Positions 16,105 through 24,126 of a stretch of 61,941 bases of DNA are shown in pieces. Made by a program: the position numbers and the translations under genes. Each line of letters opens with the position of its first letter. Position 1 is the first letter of the stretch. The DNA is from DATBLE01 sp963719325 (GTDB lineage Bacteria; Actinomycetota; Thermoleophilia; Gaiellales; Gaiellaceae), in the NCBI GenBank assembly GCA_963719325.1, contig CAVRBW010000020.1, forward strand, positions 1 through 61,941, written 5' to 3'. The notes beneath the pieces are model-generated. The model saw only the letters and a program-made list of their open reading frames with translations, made no database searches and was not told the DNA's origin.

Positions 16105-16854
16105 TCAGAAGACGTACGGCGTGAGCTGCAGGGCGCCGAGCGAATACCAGATCCCGAAGAGCAGGCTCGCCGTGCCCAGCACGGGCGCGATCGTCGGGAA
16201 CGAGCGGCGAATCGTTCCACTCGAGAGCGTGACTCCGAGCCCGGTCGACAGCACCGCCATCGACAACGCTGTGCAGGACGCGAACACGCCGAGGGCTGCG
16301 ACGGCCACGAGGCGGTCGTGAATCGTCGCAAGCAGAAGCACTCCGACGCCGGCGCTACCGCCCATCCCATGCAGGAGGCCGATCCCGAAGGCCTGGAGCG
16401 GCGAGCGAGCCCGCACCGTGTGGCGGTGCCGGTGTCGTGCTTCGTCCCCGTGTCCGTGCGCATGGAGATGGGTGGCGGCTCCGTGCTCGTGGGCGTGAAG
16501 GTGGAACAGGCCGCGCCGCCAGCGGACGAGCACCCAGACCGCAAGGATGACGATCAGCAGGCCGACCGCCGTCTCGGCGCCCCGCTGCACAGGGTCCGGC
16601 AGGTAGGCCCTGAAGAGGACGATCGGCAGCCCGAAGGCGAACAGGGAAGCTGCGTGGCCCAACCCCCAGGCGAGGCCGAGGCGCGCCGCCATCCGGGTGG
16701 TGCGGTCGCGGCCGCTCGCGATCAGGGTCGTCACCGCCGCGAGGTGATCCGGGTCGGTGGCGTGCCGGAGGCCGAGAACGGTCGCCACGGCGGCGACGAC
16801 GAGGAGGGTGCCTCCGTCCGAGAGGTGCGTGATCCAGGCGTCGAGACCGAACAT
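16105..16854 (-). CDS. NiCoT-type nickel/cobalt transporter
   Basis: The 249-residue membrane protein carries the family signature 'HATDPDH' (31-37) in helix 2 and 'GLAWGLGHAASL' after it, with about six to seven membrane helices and a histidine-rich cytoplasmic loop ('HLHAHEHGAATHLHAHGHG', about 118-136). NiCoT proteins take up Ni2+ or Co2+ by secondary transport; direction and metal cannot be read from sequence. The ATG overlaps the TGA of the upstream NicO gene (TGATG at 16852-16856), so translation is coupled. It is last in a four-gene leftward operon with DUF4331, TPR and NicO genes. Confidence 0.85.
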   Translation of the reverse strand: MFGLDAWITHLSDGGTLLVVAAVATVLGLRHATDPDHLAAVTTLIASGRDRTTRMAARLGLAWGLGHAASLFAFGLPIVLFRAYLPDPVQRGAETAVGLLIVILAVWVLVRWRRGLFHLHAHEHGAATHLHAHGHGDEARHRHRHTVRARSPLQAFGIGLLHGMGGSAGVGVLLLATIHDRLVAVAALGVFASCTALSMAVLSTGLGVTLSSGTIRRSFPTIAPVLGTASLLFGIWYSLGALQLTPYVF

Positions 16855-18185
16855 CACGTGACGCTGGGTAGGGCGCGGACGGTCATCGCCAGGCCGAGGC
16901 CGAGCACGACGACCGCGCTGATCGCGGGGAGGAGGCGGATGAGGCCCCCGTTGAGGTCGACGCGCGCGAACGCACGCTTGGCGCTGACTGCGAGCAGGCC
17001 GATTGCGGTCATCGCCGCCGCGAGGCCGACGCTGAACGCGAGGATCAGGATCAGCCCGTAGCCCACTCGGTGGAGCGAGATCGCAGCCAGCAGGACGACG
17101 AGGGCGGTCGGGCACGGGACGATCCCGCCGGAGATTCCGATCCCGAGCAGGCGCCTGGTGCTCAAGGCGTGGTCGTGGACGTGATGGTGATCGTGGTCGC
17201 CGTGGTGGTGGTGAGCAGGCTCGCGCTTCCGCCACTCGCGCAGCCGCCAGCGCAGGACACTGAGCCCGACCCCGACGATCAACAGGGCCGAGACGAGGTT
17301 CAGCCACGGGTAGACGTGGTCGGGAACGACGAACGCCGAGAGGCTGAGCGTGACCAGGCCGAGCGCGAAGACGCCGATCGTGTGCGTCACGGTCACGGTC
17401 AGGCCGAGCATTGCCGCGTGCCTGGCCGTGCCCCGCGAGCCGACGAGATAGGCGGCGACGATCGACTTGCCGTGCCCGGGTGAGAGAGCGTGCGCGGCCC
17501 CCCAGAACATCGCGATCAGCAGGGAGACGAGCACGAAGCCGACGCTGAGCCGGTCTCGGGCGATCAGGCTCGCGAAGCCGCCGTCGGCGACGCGGTCGGG
17601 GGCCTGCAGCTGCTTTCCGCTCGTGAGATCGGGTGCGATGCTCGGGGCGTCGGTTGGCACGAGGGTCGTCGTCGCGGACGTGACCTCGAGCGGGCTCTGC
17701 AGCAGGTCCTTCGGGTAGGCGCGGAGCTCGTTGCTGCGGCTCGGCGTGTCAGCTCCGGCGACGATCTCCTTCCAGCCGATTCGCGCAGCGAAGTTCGTGT
17801 CGCGGTACGAGACTCGGCTGGCGGTGGCGACCCGTGGGCCGCGGAGGATGATCTCGAGCCGGGTGGTGCGCAGGCCGCCGGCGCCGGAGGGGAAGGCGAG
17901 TGCTTGCTTGACCGGCACGAGCTTCGCGGGCCGGCCGGCAACGGTCAGGCGGAGCCCGGCGGCGATCCGCCGTGAGTAGGCGGCGGCGTCGATCCCGCCC
18001 GACTGGCGCGCCTGGAAGGTGGGGATCTCGGCCATGTCGAGCACGTATCGAACGTACAGCTGATGCCCGGAGACCTCGATCCGGCTGAAGCGGTTGACCG
18101 TGAAGTTGCCCAGCGGGTGGGCCCCCGCGCTCGCGCAGAACGCGAGCGCTAGTAGGGCGAGGCCGACGAGAACGAGACGTTTCAT
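16854..18185 (-). CDS. NicO/RcnA-family nickel-cobalt exporter-like protein with an extracytoplasmic domain
   Basis: The 443-residue protein has a signal peptide (about 1-21, 'AHPLGNFTVN' follows) and an outside domain of about 190 residues, then six membrane helices of the NicO type: 'ALSPGHGKSIVAAYLVGSRG' and 'GISGGIVPCPTALVVLL' are the family hallmarks. A loop with 'HHHHGDHDHHHVHDH' lies between. RcnA-like members export Ni/Co; versions with an N-terminal domain occur in actinobacteria without firm function. The ATG at 18185 overlaps the stop of the TPR gene (ATGA). The outside domain could bind metal or a partner such as the DUF4331 protein, which is inference. Confidence 0.82.
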   Translation of the reverse strand: MKRLVLVGLALLALAFCASAGAHPLGNFTVNRFSRIEVSGHQLYVRYVLDMAEIPTFQARQSGGIDAAAYSRRIAAGLRLTVAGRPAKLVPVKQALAFPSGAGGLRTTRLEIILRGPRVATASRVSYRDTNFAARIGWKEIVAGADTPSRSNELRAYPKDLLQSPLEVTSATTTLVPTDAPSIAPDLTSGKQLQAPDRVADGGFASLIARDRLSVGFVLVSLLIAMFWGAAHALSPGHGKSIVAAYLVGSRGTARHAAMLGLTVTVTHTIGVFALGLVTLSLSAFVVPDHVYPWLNLVSALLIVGVGLSVLRWRLREWRKREPAHHHHGDHDHHHVHDHALSTRRLLGIGISGGIVPCPTALVVLLAAISLHRVGYGLILILAFSVGLAAAMTAIGLLAVSAKRAFARVDLNGGLIRLLPAISAVVVLGLGLAMTVRALPSVT

Positions 18186-19495
18186 CCTGCGAGCCTCTCG
18201 GCGACCGGCGACCACAAGAGAGAAAAGTGCGGATTCAGCTCTAGGGCTTGGCGGAGCCAGGCCCGCGCCGCACGGTCGTGCCCCAGACACCGCTCGATCA
18301 TCCCGCGGTGGAAGAACTTGAGCGCGTCCCGCGTCCCGAGCCTCAACGCGTGCCGCGAGTAGCGGAGCGCCTCGTGACAGCGGCCGTTCCGCGCCAGCGC
18401 CCACCCGAGCACGTCGTCGCCGTCGATCGACGGGCGGTCGACGCGGGCGAGGCGGGCGCGGTCGAGAGCGTGTCGCACCGCGATTCCATGATCGAGCTGG
18501 AAGAGCGCGATCTCCAGATCCGTCTTGACCCCATTGGCGTTCAACAGCTTCTCGATTGCGCCGATCAGCGCGTACTGGCGCCGCGCGAGCACCGGCCGTC
18601 CGGTCGCCCGGTACAGGTCGCCGAGCGCGGTCACGTACTGAGGTAGCGGGATCGCCTCGACTGCACGGCGCTCGAGCGCGATTGCCTGCGCGTACCGGCC
18701 CTTGGCCGCGAGCACCTGCGCGAGCGCGTCGAAGCCGTACGCGTAGCCGGGGAAGAGGCGCAGTGCGATGCGGAACTCCCGCTCGGCCAGTGCCAGCCGC
18801 CCGTGATTCCAGTACAGCTTGCCGAGCTGGACGTGTGTCCACGCGGTGGGCTCGGCCGAGCCGGTGGCGGCGTCGACGGCGAGCTTCATCGCCTTGATCG
18901 CCGCGGCCGTCTGCCCGAGCAGCTCTCGTCCGTAAGAGGCGCGTGCGTAGGAGGAGAGGCTCGGGCGAAGGCGGTTCATCGTGTCGAAGGCGCGAAATGC
19001 CTCCGGGTAGCGACCCAGCTCGACGAGCGCGTCGCCGATCACGCCGTAGCTGCGCGCGGAGTACGGGTTCAGCGTCCGCGCCTGCTCGCCGAGCGCGAGT
19101 CCGTCGCGAAAACGGTGGCGGGAAAGGGCGAGCGCGCCGAGGCCGCTGACAGCCAGGTAGTCCCTCGAGTCGAGGCGGAGCGCCTGACGGAGCGCCCCTT
19201 CCGACTTGGGGTACCAGCTCGGGTCGCCGGTCTCACGGGCCCGCTGCTGGTAGGCCAGCCCGAGGAGGGCGTAGGAATGCTCGTCCTTCGGGTTCACCCG
19301 CAGGCGCGATTGGAGGTTGGAGACGAGCGACGCGGTGCTCGCGTTCAGGGAGAAACCGGCGCTGAAGTCTTCGGCCGCCTGCGAGCCGGCGAGCGCAGAC
19401 GCTGCCGACGAGGACTCGCGGAAGACGCCGCCGAGGAGCGCACCCGCGACTGCTGCGACGAGGACGCTGGTTGCGATCAGGATTCGGTTGCGCAT
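18182..19495 (-). CDS. Membrane-anchored tetratricopeptide-repeat protein
   Basis: The 437-residue protein has an N-terminal membrane helix or uncleaved signal ('ILIATSVLVAAVAGALLGGV', about 5-24) and then about nine TPR units, for example 'EHSYALLGLAYQQRARETGD', 'ARSYGVIGDALVELGRYPEA', 'THVQLGKLYWNHGRLALAER' and 'YGFDALAQVLAAKGRYAQAI'. TPR arrays hold protein complexes together, here outside the membrane. It lies between the DUF4331 and NicO genes and overlaps the latter by four bases. The 47-base gap before its start contains a hairpin that may adjust its expression relative to DUF4331. Confidence 0.85.
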   Translation of the reverse strand: MRNRILIATSVLVAAVAGALLGGVFRESSSAASALAGSQAAEDFSAGFSLNASTASLVSNLQSRLRVNPKDEHSYALLGLAYQQRARETGDPSWYPKSEGALRQALRLDSRDYLAVSGLGALALSRHRFRDGLALGEQARTLNPYSARSYGVIGDALVELGRYPEAFRAFDTMNRLRPSLSSYARASYGRELLGQTAAAIKAMKLAVDAATGSAEPTAWTHVQLGKLYWNHGRLALAEREFRIALRLFPGYAYGFDALAQVLAAKGRYAQAIALERRAVEAIPLPQYVTALGDLYRATGRPVLARRQYALIGAIEKLLNANGVKTDLEIALFQLDHGIAVRHALDRARLARVDRPSIDGDDVLGWALARNGRCHEALRYSRHALRLGTRDALKFFHRGMIERCLGHDRAARAWLRQALELNPHFSLLWSPVAERLAG

Positions 19496-19509
19496 GAGGT
19501 GGAGGGGAA

Positions 19510-19529
19510 GGGCCCGCCGAAGCGGGCCC
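19510..19529 (-). promoter_or_regulatory. Intercistronic hairpin between DUF4331 and TPR genes
   Basis: On the transcribed strand GGGCCCGC and GCGGGCCC flank a TTCG tetraloop, a very stable RNA hairpin. It lies 13 bases after the DUF4331 stop and 14 bases before the TPR start. It may stabilise the upstream message or act as a partial terminator. Confidence 0.6.
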
Positions 19530-19542
19530 GTCGTTCGTGTCC

Positions 19543-20835
19543 CTAGCTCGTCGCCTTCGCGTTCTGGTAGCCCGAGTGCGGGGCCGCGACGTAGGGGAAG
19601 TGGTCGAGATTCGGCACGTCGTTCGCGTTCACGCCGTCGCCGAGGGGCACCTTCTTGCCCTTGAGGAAGCCGGCGACCGCCTGTTCCTCGATGTCGACGA
19701 CGTCGTCGGCCAGCCGGCGGCCGTTCGGGAAGCCGGCGTTGTCGCCACCGAGCACGCCCATGCGATTCGGCGCTGCCGAGGGCGGCACGGCCAGGTTGAT
19801 GCGGAGCTCGTCCGCGAAGGTGTTGCCGGTGAAGGTCACCTTCGGGATCCCCGTGCCGAGCACGGCGACGAGGTCGTCGCGGCCCGTCTCGGGAACGCCG
19901 AGCTTGTACAGCTTGTTCAGCACCGCGGCAAGGATGGGCGTCTCGTAGTACTTCCTGAACTGCTCGTCCTGGTCGGGGGTGGTGCGGTTCCAGAGGTCCT
20001 TGAGCCCGGTCGGGATCACGACCTCGTTGATCAGCGGCTCGCCGAGGCGCGAGACCTGGGTCATGCCGCTTCGGACCTTGCCGTTCACGGTCACGTTCTC
20101 GCGCTGGGTCGAGGACCAGACGCCGATCGTGTGGCTCGCGGTGTCGAGCTGGCTGATCGGAATCTGGAGCGCGATCGTGTGGACGTTGTAGCTGGACAGG
20201 AAGTCCTTGCCACCGCCCAGGTTCCCGGTCGTGCCGGCCTTGCGGATCGCGACCAGGTCGAAGATCGCGCCGACGTCGGCGAAGAACGGGTCGTCACGCT
20301 GGCCGGCGAAGATCTTCACGCCGTGCGTGGTGACGATCGTCTTCTCGGCGGCTGCCTCGTAGTCCTTGACCCCGACGAACCCGTTGAAGCGCGGGCCGAC
20401 GTTGTCGATCGGGGTCTTGCCGTGCGCGAAGGCCTTGCCGTTCCGCCAGGCCGACCAGGTCTGCTCGGTGTTGCCGAGGAAGTAGGGGCCCGTCGGCGTC
20501 TTGAAGCGGAAGCTGTAGGTCACTTCCGGCTTCCCGTCGCCGTTACGGTCGATGTGGATGTTGTACTTCGCCCTCTGGGAGAACGTGTAGTAGTTCGGCC
20601 CGGCGGCGGGATCCTCGCCAGGGATCCAGTTGGACACGATCGTGAGCGTGTCGGGCTTGTCCGGGCTTCGGAACGCGTACAGGTCGGTGTTGTCCGCCGT
20701 CGGATCTTCCGAGATCAGCGGCGCCTCCCGGTGGCTCGAGGCGGTGCTCGAGCCGGGGGCGAGGCGGGCGACGAAGAGCGCGGCGAGCACCGCTCCGGCG
20801 ACCGCCAGCAGAATGAATGCCCAGTGCTTGCGCAT
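19543..20835 (-). CDS. DUF4331 exported protein
   Basis: The 430-residue product has a signal peptide (about 1-30) and then the DUF4331 pattern: 'SSHREAPLISEDPTADNTDL' followed by 'YAFRSPDKPDTLTIVSNW', 'GPNYYTFSQRAKYNIHIDRN', 'FAGQRDDPFFADVGAIFDL', 'NVHTIALQIP' and 'VVIPTGLKDLWN'. The function of the family is not established; 'SHREAP' and 'QRDDPFF' are the conserved marks. The ATG at 20835 is preceded by AAAGGAG at good spacing; the open frame continues upstream without coding character. It is first in the operon with TPR, NicO and NiCoT genes. Confidence 0.9.
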   Translation of the reverse strand: MRKHWAFILLAVAGAVLAALFVARLAPGSSTASSHREAPLISEDPTADNTDLYAFRSPDKPDTLTIVSNWIPGEDPAAGPNYYTFSQRAKYNIHIDRNGDGKPEVTYSFRFKTPTGPYFLGNTEQTWSAWRNGKAFAHGKTPIDNVGPRFNGFVGVKDYEAAAEKTIVTTHGVKIFAGQRDDPFFADVGAIFDLVAIRKAGTTGNLGGGKDFLSSYNVHTIALQIPISQLDTASHTIGVWSSTQRENVTVNGKVRSGMTQVSRLGEPLINEVVIPTGLKDLWNRTTPDQDEQFRKYYETPILAAVLNKLYKLGVPETGRDDLVAVLGTGIPKVTFTGNTFADELRINLAVPPSAAPNRMGVLGGDNAGFPNGRRLADDVVDIEEQAVAGFLKGKKVPLGDGVNANDVPNLDHFPYVAAPHSGYQNAKATS

Positions 20836-20922
20836 TCGGTGCGGCTCCTTTCTGACGGCCGGTCGGTGGGGGTCTTTGCTCGTGTGGGGTGGCCGTCGTA
20901 CGCCGCTTCTTCGTCCGGCCCG

Positions 20923-20936
20923 TCGAACCGGTTCGA
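20923..20936. repeat. 14-bp palindrome upstream of the DUF4331 operon
   Basis: TCGAACCGGTTCGA is a perfect palindrome located 88 bases before the DUF4331 start. Together with the larger palindrome at 21032 it is the only marked structure in the 258-base gap, so either could be an operator for the operon. Confidence 0.45.
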
Positions 20937-21031
20937 TTGACGTCGCCGTGCGCTGTGGAGAAAGCGTTCCGATTTCTTGACGTTCGAGTGCCAGGCACCA
21001 CCTGTGCACGAAACGGCACGCAATCGTCACA

Positions 21032-21052
21032 ACCCAGTGTCAGACACTGGGT
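21032..21052. repeat. 21-bp perfect palindrome after the small membrane-protein gene
   Basis: Arms ACCCAGTGTC and GACACTGGGT flank one base. It lies 42 bases past the stop of the 21094-21237 gene on the transcribed strand, so it may terminate that operon. About 30 bases further on, GGTGCCTGGCACT (plus strand AGTGCCAGGCACC, 20988-21000) is another short palindrome. Confidence 0.6.
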
Positions 21053-21093
21053 GTGAACGGTTACGAGGTTGGACGGGGCTGGAAGAGAGAGCC

Positions 21094-21237
21094 CTAGCGG
21101 TCGGACCCGTCCTCGCGCTCGCGCTCCTTCTTCGCCGAGCGCCAGAGGAAGTAGCCGAACACGCCGAGGCCGACGAAGACGCTGCCCGTTTCGGCGATCA
21201 GGCCCGGAATGCCGCCGTGCGCGAGGACGAGGCTCAT
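21094..21237 (-). CDS. 47-residue membrane protein, coupled to the polytopic protein
   Basis: The ATG overlaps the TGA of the preceding gene (ATGA at 21234-21237), indicating coupled translation. The product has 'MSLVLAHGGIPGLIAET', one membrane helix ('GSVFVGLGVFGYFLWRSA') and a charged end ('KKEREREDGSDR'). This is the layout of a small accessory subunit. No family is recognised. It is the last gene of the operon that starts with the cupredoxin-like lipoprotein. Confidence 0.65.
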   Translation of the reverse strand: MSLVLAHGGIPGLIAETGSVFVGLGVFGYFLWRSAKKEREREDGSDR

Positions 21238-22595
21238 CCCTGCGAGAGAACCCATAGGCCTCCGACCGTATAGAGCACCATCAGGACGAGCACCGGGTAC
21301 TGGGTCCAGAGCGCCATCCGCGGGGTGCGGAACAGGCCCACTGCGCGATCGTGGGCGACCGCGAGCCCCGCGACGTGGCCCGAGATCAGCGCTGCGACCT
21401 GCACGTACCAGATCGTGTGCGGGGTGAGGAAGGCAAAGTTCGGCTGGAAGCCGTGGGTTCCGAACAAATCCCACCCGCGGCCCCAGGGATCGGAGAGCAG
21501 GCGATAGCCGACCTCGCCCTGATAGAGCAGAAGCGAGAAGTAGTGCGCGATCACGTAGACGAGCGCGATCGGGATCAGGCTGTCGATGAAATCCCGAGTG
21601 AGATCTCGCGAGTCTGCGATCGACTCGGTGCCGCTCACCGCCAGGCGGAACGCCGTGCCGACGAATGCGATCGCCAGGAGCAGTCCGCCGAGGCTCATCA
21701 GCTGGCCGACGAGATCGGCCAGTCCGGGCCGATCGAGGAGGTCGACCTGCACCTCGTAGTAGCGGTTCTGCCAGATGCTCGTCCGGCTGAAGCCGTCGAA
21801 GAAGGTCGACCCGAGCATGACGGCGACGAAGGCGATCATCCCCGGCGTGGCATCGCGAATCGACAGTCCGGAGAACGGCATTCGCACGACGAGCTGTCCA
21901 TCCTCGCGCCGCCCGAACGGGCTGATGCGTGACAGCAGCATGAAGTACACCGAGAAGCCGTCTCCGTTCTCGAACCAGGCGCGCGAGCCGAACGCCGCCG
22001 CGCCCGTCCACGTCACGAGGCTGTAGATCGCGATCGCGAGCGCCATGGCGCGTGGGTCGGACGGGTTCGGATACGAGAGCTCCATGGTCACGAACGAGAG
22101 GAGCAGCACCGCGGCGGGCCAGCGCCCCAGGCCTTCGGGATAGTCGAAGGGAGCGCCGTCGCGTAGACCGAGCTTCCTCAGCGCCCAGCCCGTGCCCTCG
22201 GCGGCTGCCTGCCACGGGCTCAGCACCGACCAGACGTTGCCGACGAGCGCCGCGACGAGCGCCGCGCCGATCCAGAAGTACACGTAGACGAAGGTGGGCG
22301 TGAGGTTCGCGCCGCTGTCGTTCTTGCCGACGAGCGCACCGAGCCAGAGGAAGACGAGCAGGCCGACCGAGATCGCACCCCCGACAACTCGGAGAGTCGA
22401 GGAGGTCAGGATTCGCTGGAGAACGGCCGGAAACGGGCGCCCGTTCGCGCGCGCGGCGAGGACGGGCCGGCGCCAGAGGAACGCGAGCGCCGCGAACGAG
22501 ATCACCAGGACTCCGGCGGCGCCGTAGAAGAAGACGTACCGCGGGACGGGGAGATCGCGAATCCCCCCGATCCCGTGGGCGAGCAGCCAGCTCAC
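21234..22595 (-). CDS. Polytopic membrane protein of unknown function
   Basis: The 453-residue protein has about eleven to twelve hydrophobic helices. Distinct segments include 'GIGGIRDLPVPRYVFFYGAA' near the start, 'NVWSVLSPWQAAAEG', 'PDYP'-like loops and a late 'FAFLTPHTIWYVQVAALISG' with the histidine pair 'HVAGLAVAHDR'. Similar actinobacterial proteins are often labelled 'fenitrothion hydrolase' in databases, a name that says little of function. The start is a GTG overlapping the lipoprotein gene's TGA (GTGA). With a cupredoxin-like partner upstream and a tiny membrane protein downstream it could be a membrane redox or metal-handling complex; that is inference. Confidence 0.7.
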   Translation of the reverse strand: MSWLLAHGIGGIRDLPVPRYVFFYGAAGVLVISFAALAFLWRRPVLAARANGRPFPAVLQRILTSSTLRVVGGAISVGLLVFLWLGALVGKNDSGANLTPTFVYVYFWIGAALVAALVGNVWSVLSPWQAAAEGTGWALRKLGLRDGAPFDYPEGLGRWPAAVLLLSFVTMELSYPNPSDPRAMALAIAIYSLVTWTGAAAFGSRAWFENGDGFSVYFMLLSRISPFGRREDGQLVVRMPFSGLSIRDATPGMIAFVAVMLGSTFFDGFSRTSIWQNRYYEVQVDLLDRPGLADLVGQLMSLGGLLLAIAFVGTAFRLAVSGTESIADSRDLTRDFIDSLIPIALVYVIAHYFSLLLYQGEVGYRLLSDPWGRGWDLFGTHGFQPNFAFLTPHTIWYVQVAALISGHVAGLAVAHDRAVGLFRTPRMALWTQYPVLVLMVLYTVGGLWVLSQG

Positions 22596-22945
22596 TTGAC
22601 GGTGAGCTCGACGATCTGGAGCTTCCTGCTCTCGAGCTCGGCTTCGAAGACGCCGGCGATGTCGGCCGTGAAGGCGATCCGGGCGGTGCCTCCAGCCTCC
22701 ACGTCCTGGTGCACGTCGTAGCCGTGGAGGTGGACTTCGTCGGCGACGTCGGAGTGGACGGTGAGCGTTACGTGATCACCTTTCGCCACCGTCGCCCGGA
22801 CGATGCCGCCGGAGGGCTTGCCGTCTTTGATCGTCACGGCGACGGTGACGGTGTCCGGGCCCTTGCCGGCCGAGCCCGAGCTGCCGCCGCAACCGGCGAG
22901 GGCGAGAGCTCCTGCCGCGAGCAGGAGAGGGAACAGGAATCGCAT
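22592..22945 (-). CDS. Cupredoxin-like lipoprotein
   Basis: The 117-residue protein has a lipoprotein signal with the lipobox 'LAGC' (Cys19) and a small beta-sandwich: 'GIVRATVAKGDHVTLTVHSD', 'VADEVHLHGYDVHQDVEAGG', 'ADIAGVFEAELESRKLQIVE'. This resembles EfeO-type and other cupredoxin-like domains; the histidines in 'HLHGYDVH' could bind copper or another metal although a full type-1 copper set is not present. It would sit on the outer face of the membrane. Its stop overlaps the GTG of the polytopic protein gene. Confidence 0.78.
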   Translation of the reverse strand: MRFLFPLLLAAGALALAGCGGSSGSAGKGPDTVTVAVTIKDGKPSGGIVRATVAKGDHVTLTVHSDVADEVHLHGYDVHQDVEAGGTARIAFTADIAGVFEAELESRKLQIVELTVK

Positions 22946-22984
22946 GCGTGCCTCCTTGGAGTCTTGGCCGAGTCGCTGACGAGC

Positions 22985-23524
22985 TCAGCGGCCGGGAGGC
23001 GCGCGCCCGAGCCGGTCGAGCGCGAGCGGTGTGCCGAGAAGCTTGGGTGCCGGTACGAGCGCAGGCATGGTTGCAGGCCGGGGAACGAGCGGCTTGCTCG
23101 GCACCAGGGCCCGGGCGGCATCGTCGGCAATGCGAACCAGCGCCCGCGCCGCGAGGTAGGCGAGCATCGCGACCGGGAGCTGCGCCGCCAGCCCGACGTA
23201 GACGGGCGCCTCCAGCGCGGTGTGGGCGGGCACGCCCGCGCCGATGCGTTCGAGCAACTCTTGCGCCACGAAGGCGACCGGCGGCAGCAGGGCGAACGGC
23301 CAGGCTGCCGGCCTACCCTCGAGCCTCCCGGTCAACCGCAGTGCGAGCGCCAGTCCGAGCACCACGACGCAGACCGCCAGAGCCAGTGGGGCATAGGCGA
23401 GGTAGCCGTGCACCAGCGCGTCCTGCCGGCTCGAGCCGGCGAGCGCATACGCTGCTGCGTGCCCCGCCAGGCAGCCGGCGAGTGCGAGCGGGAGCGAGAA
23501 GGCGAGGAGCGCGCGCTGCCTCAC
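22985..23524 (-). CDS. Hypothetical membrane protein
   Basis: The 179-residue protein has four or five hydrophobic helices ('ALLAFSLPLALAGCLAGHAA', 'LAYAPLALAVCVVVLGLALAL', 'WPFALLPPVAFVAQELLERI', 'APVYVGLAAQLPVAMLAYLA') and a proline-rich basic tail. No family is recognised. It is first in the leftward operon with the cupredoxin-like lipoprotein (40-base gap) and is divergent from the ferritin gene with only 38 bases between starts, so the two probably share a control region. Confidence 0.65.
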   Translation of the reverse strand: MRQRALLAFSLPLALAGCLAGHAAAYALAGSSRQDALVHGYLAYAPLALAVCVVVLGLALALRLTGRLEGRPAAWPFALLPPVAFVAQELLERIGAGVPAHTALEAPVYVGLAAQLPVAMLAYLAARALVRIADDAARALVPSKPLVPRPATMPALVPAPKLLGTPLALDRLGRAPPGR

Positions 23525-23562
23525 CCGCAGAGCCTACGCGAGCCGACGGTAGAGTTGCGCCG

Positions 23563-24093
23563 ATGGGCCGCTTCTACGACTCCGTCAACGACCAGATCGG
23601 CTACGAGTTCGGCGCCTCGCAGCAGTACATCGCGATCGCCGCCTACTACGACGCCGAGGCGCTGCCCCAGCTCGCCGCCCACTTCTACCGGCAGGCCGTG
23701 GAGGAGCGGAACCACGCGATGATGCTCGTGCAGTTCCTGCTCGACGCCGATCAGCCCGCCCGCATTCCGGGTGTCGAGGCACCGAAGACCGACTTCGGGG
23801 ACGCGGTCGAGCCGGTCGCTCTCGCCCTGCAGCAAGAGAAGCGCGTCACCTCGCAGATCAGCGCCCTTGCCGCGCTGGCGCGGGAGGAGAAGGAGCTGGT
23901 CGGGGAGGAGTTCCTCAACTGGTTCCTCAAGGAGCAGCGCGAGGAGGTCTCCTCGATGAGCGACCTGCTCAAGCTCGTCCAGCGCGCGTCGGAGTCGAAC
24001 CTGCTGCTGGCGGAGGAGTTCCTTGCGCGGAACGCCGTCGGCGACCAGGGCGCAGATCCGTCGGCGCCGGTCGCCGCGGGCGGCGCGCTGTAG
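23563..24093 (+). CDS. Ferritin (non-haem)
   Basis: The 176-residue four-helix protein has the ferroxidase ligands: Glu15 in 'YEFGASQQY', the ExxH pair Glu48/His51 in 'VEERNHAMM', a glutamate in 'QQEKRVTSQ' and acidic residues in 'FLNWFLKEQREEVSSM'. It stores iron as a 24-subunit shell in the family. The ATG at 23563 gives a normal N-terminus; the frame is open far upstream without coding character. It stands alone on its strand with the metal-related operon divergent from it, which fits an iron or metal theme of this part of the window. Confidence 0.92.
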   Translation: MGRFYDSVNDQIGYEFGASQQYIAIAAYYDAEALPQLAAHFYRQAVEERNHAMMLVQFLLDADQPARIPGVEAPKTDFGDAVEPVALALQQEKRVTSQISALAALAREEKELVGEEFLNWFLKEQREEVSSMSDLLKLVQRASESNLLLAEEFLARNAVGDQGADPSAPVAAGGAL

Positions 24094-24126
24094 CGCGAGG
24101 CGCGCTCACCCTCGAGTAGCGTCACT

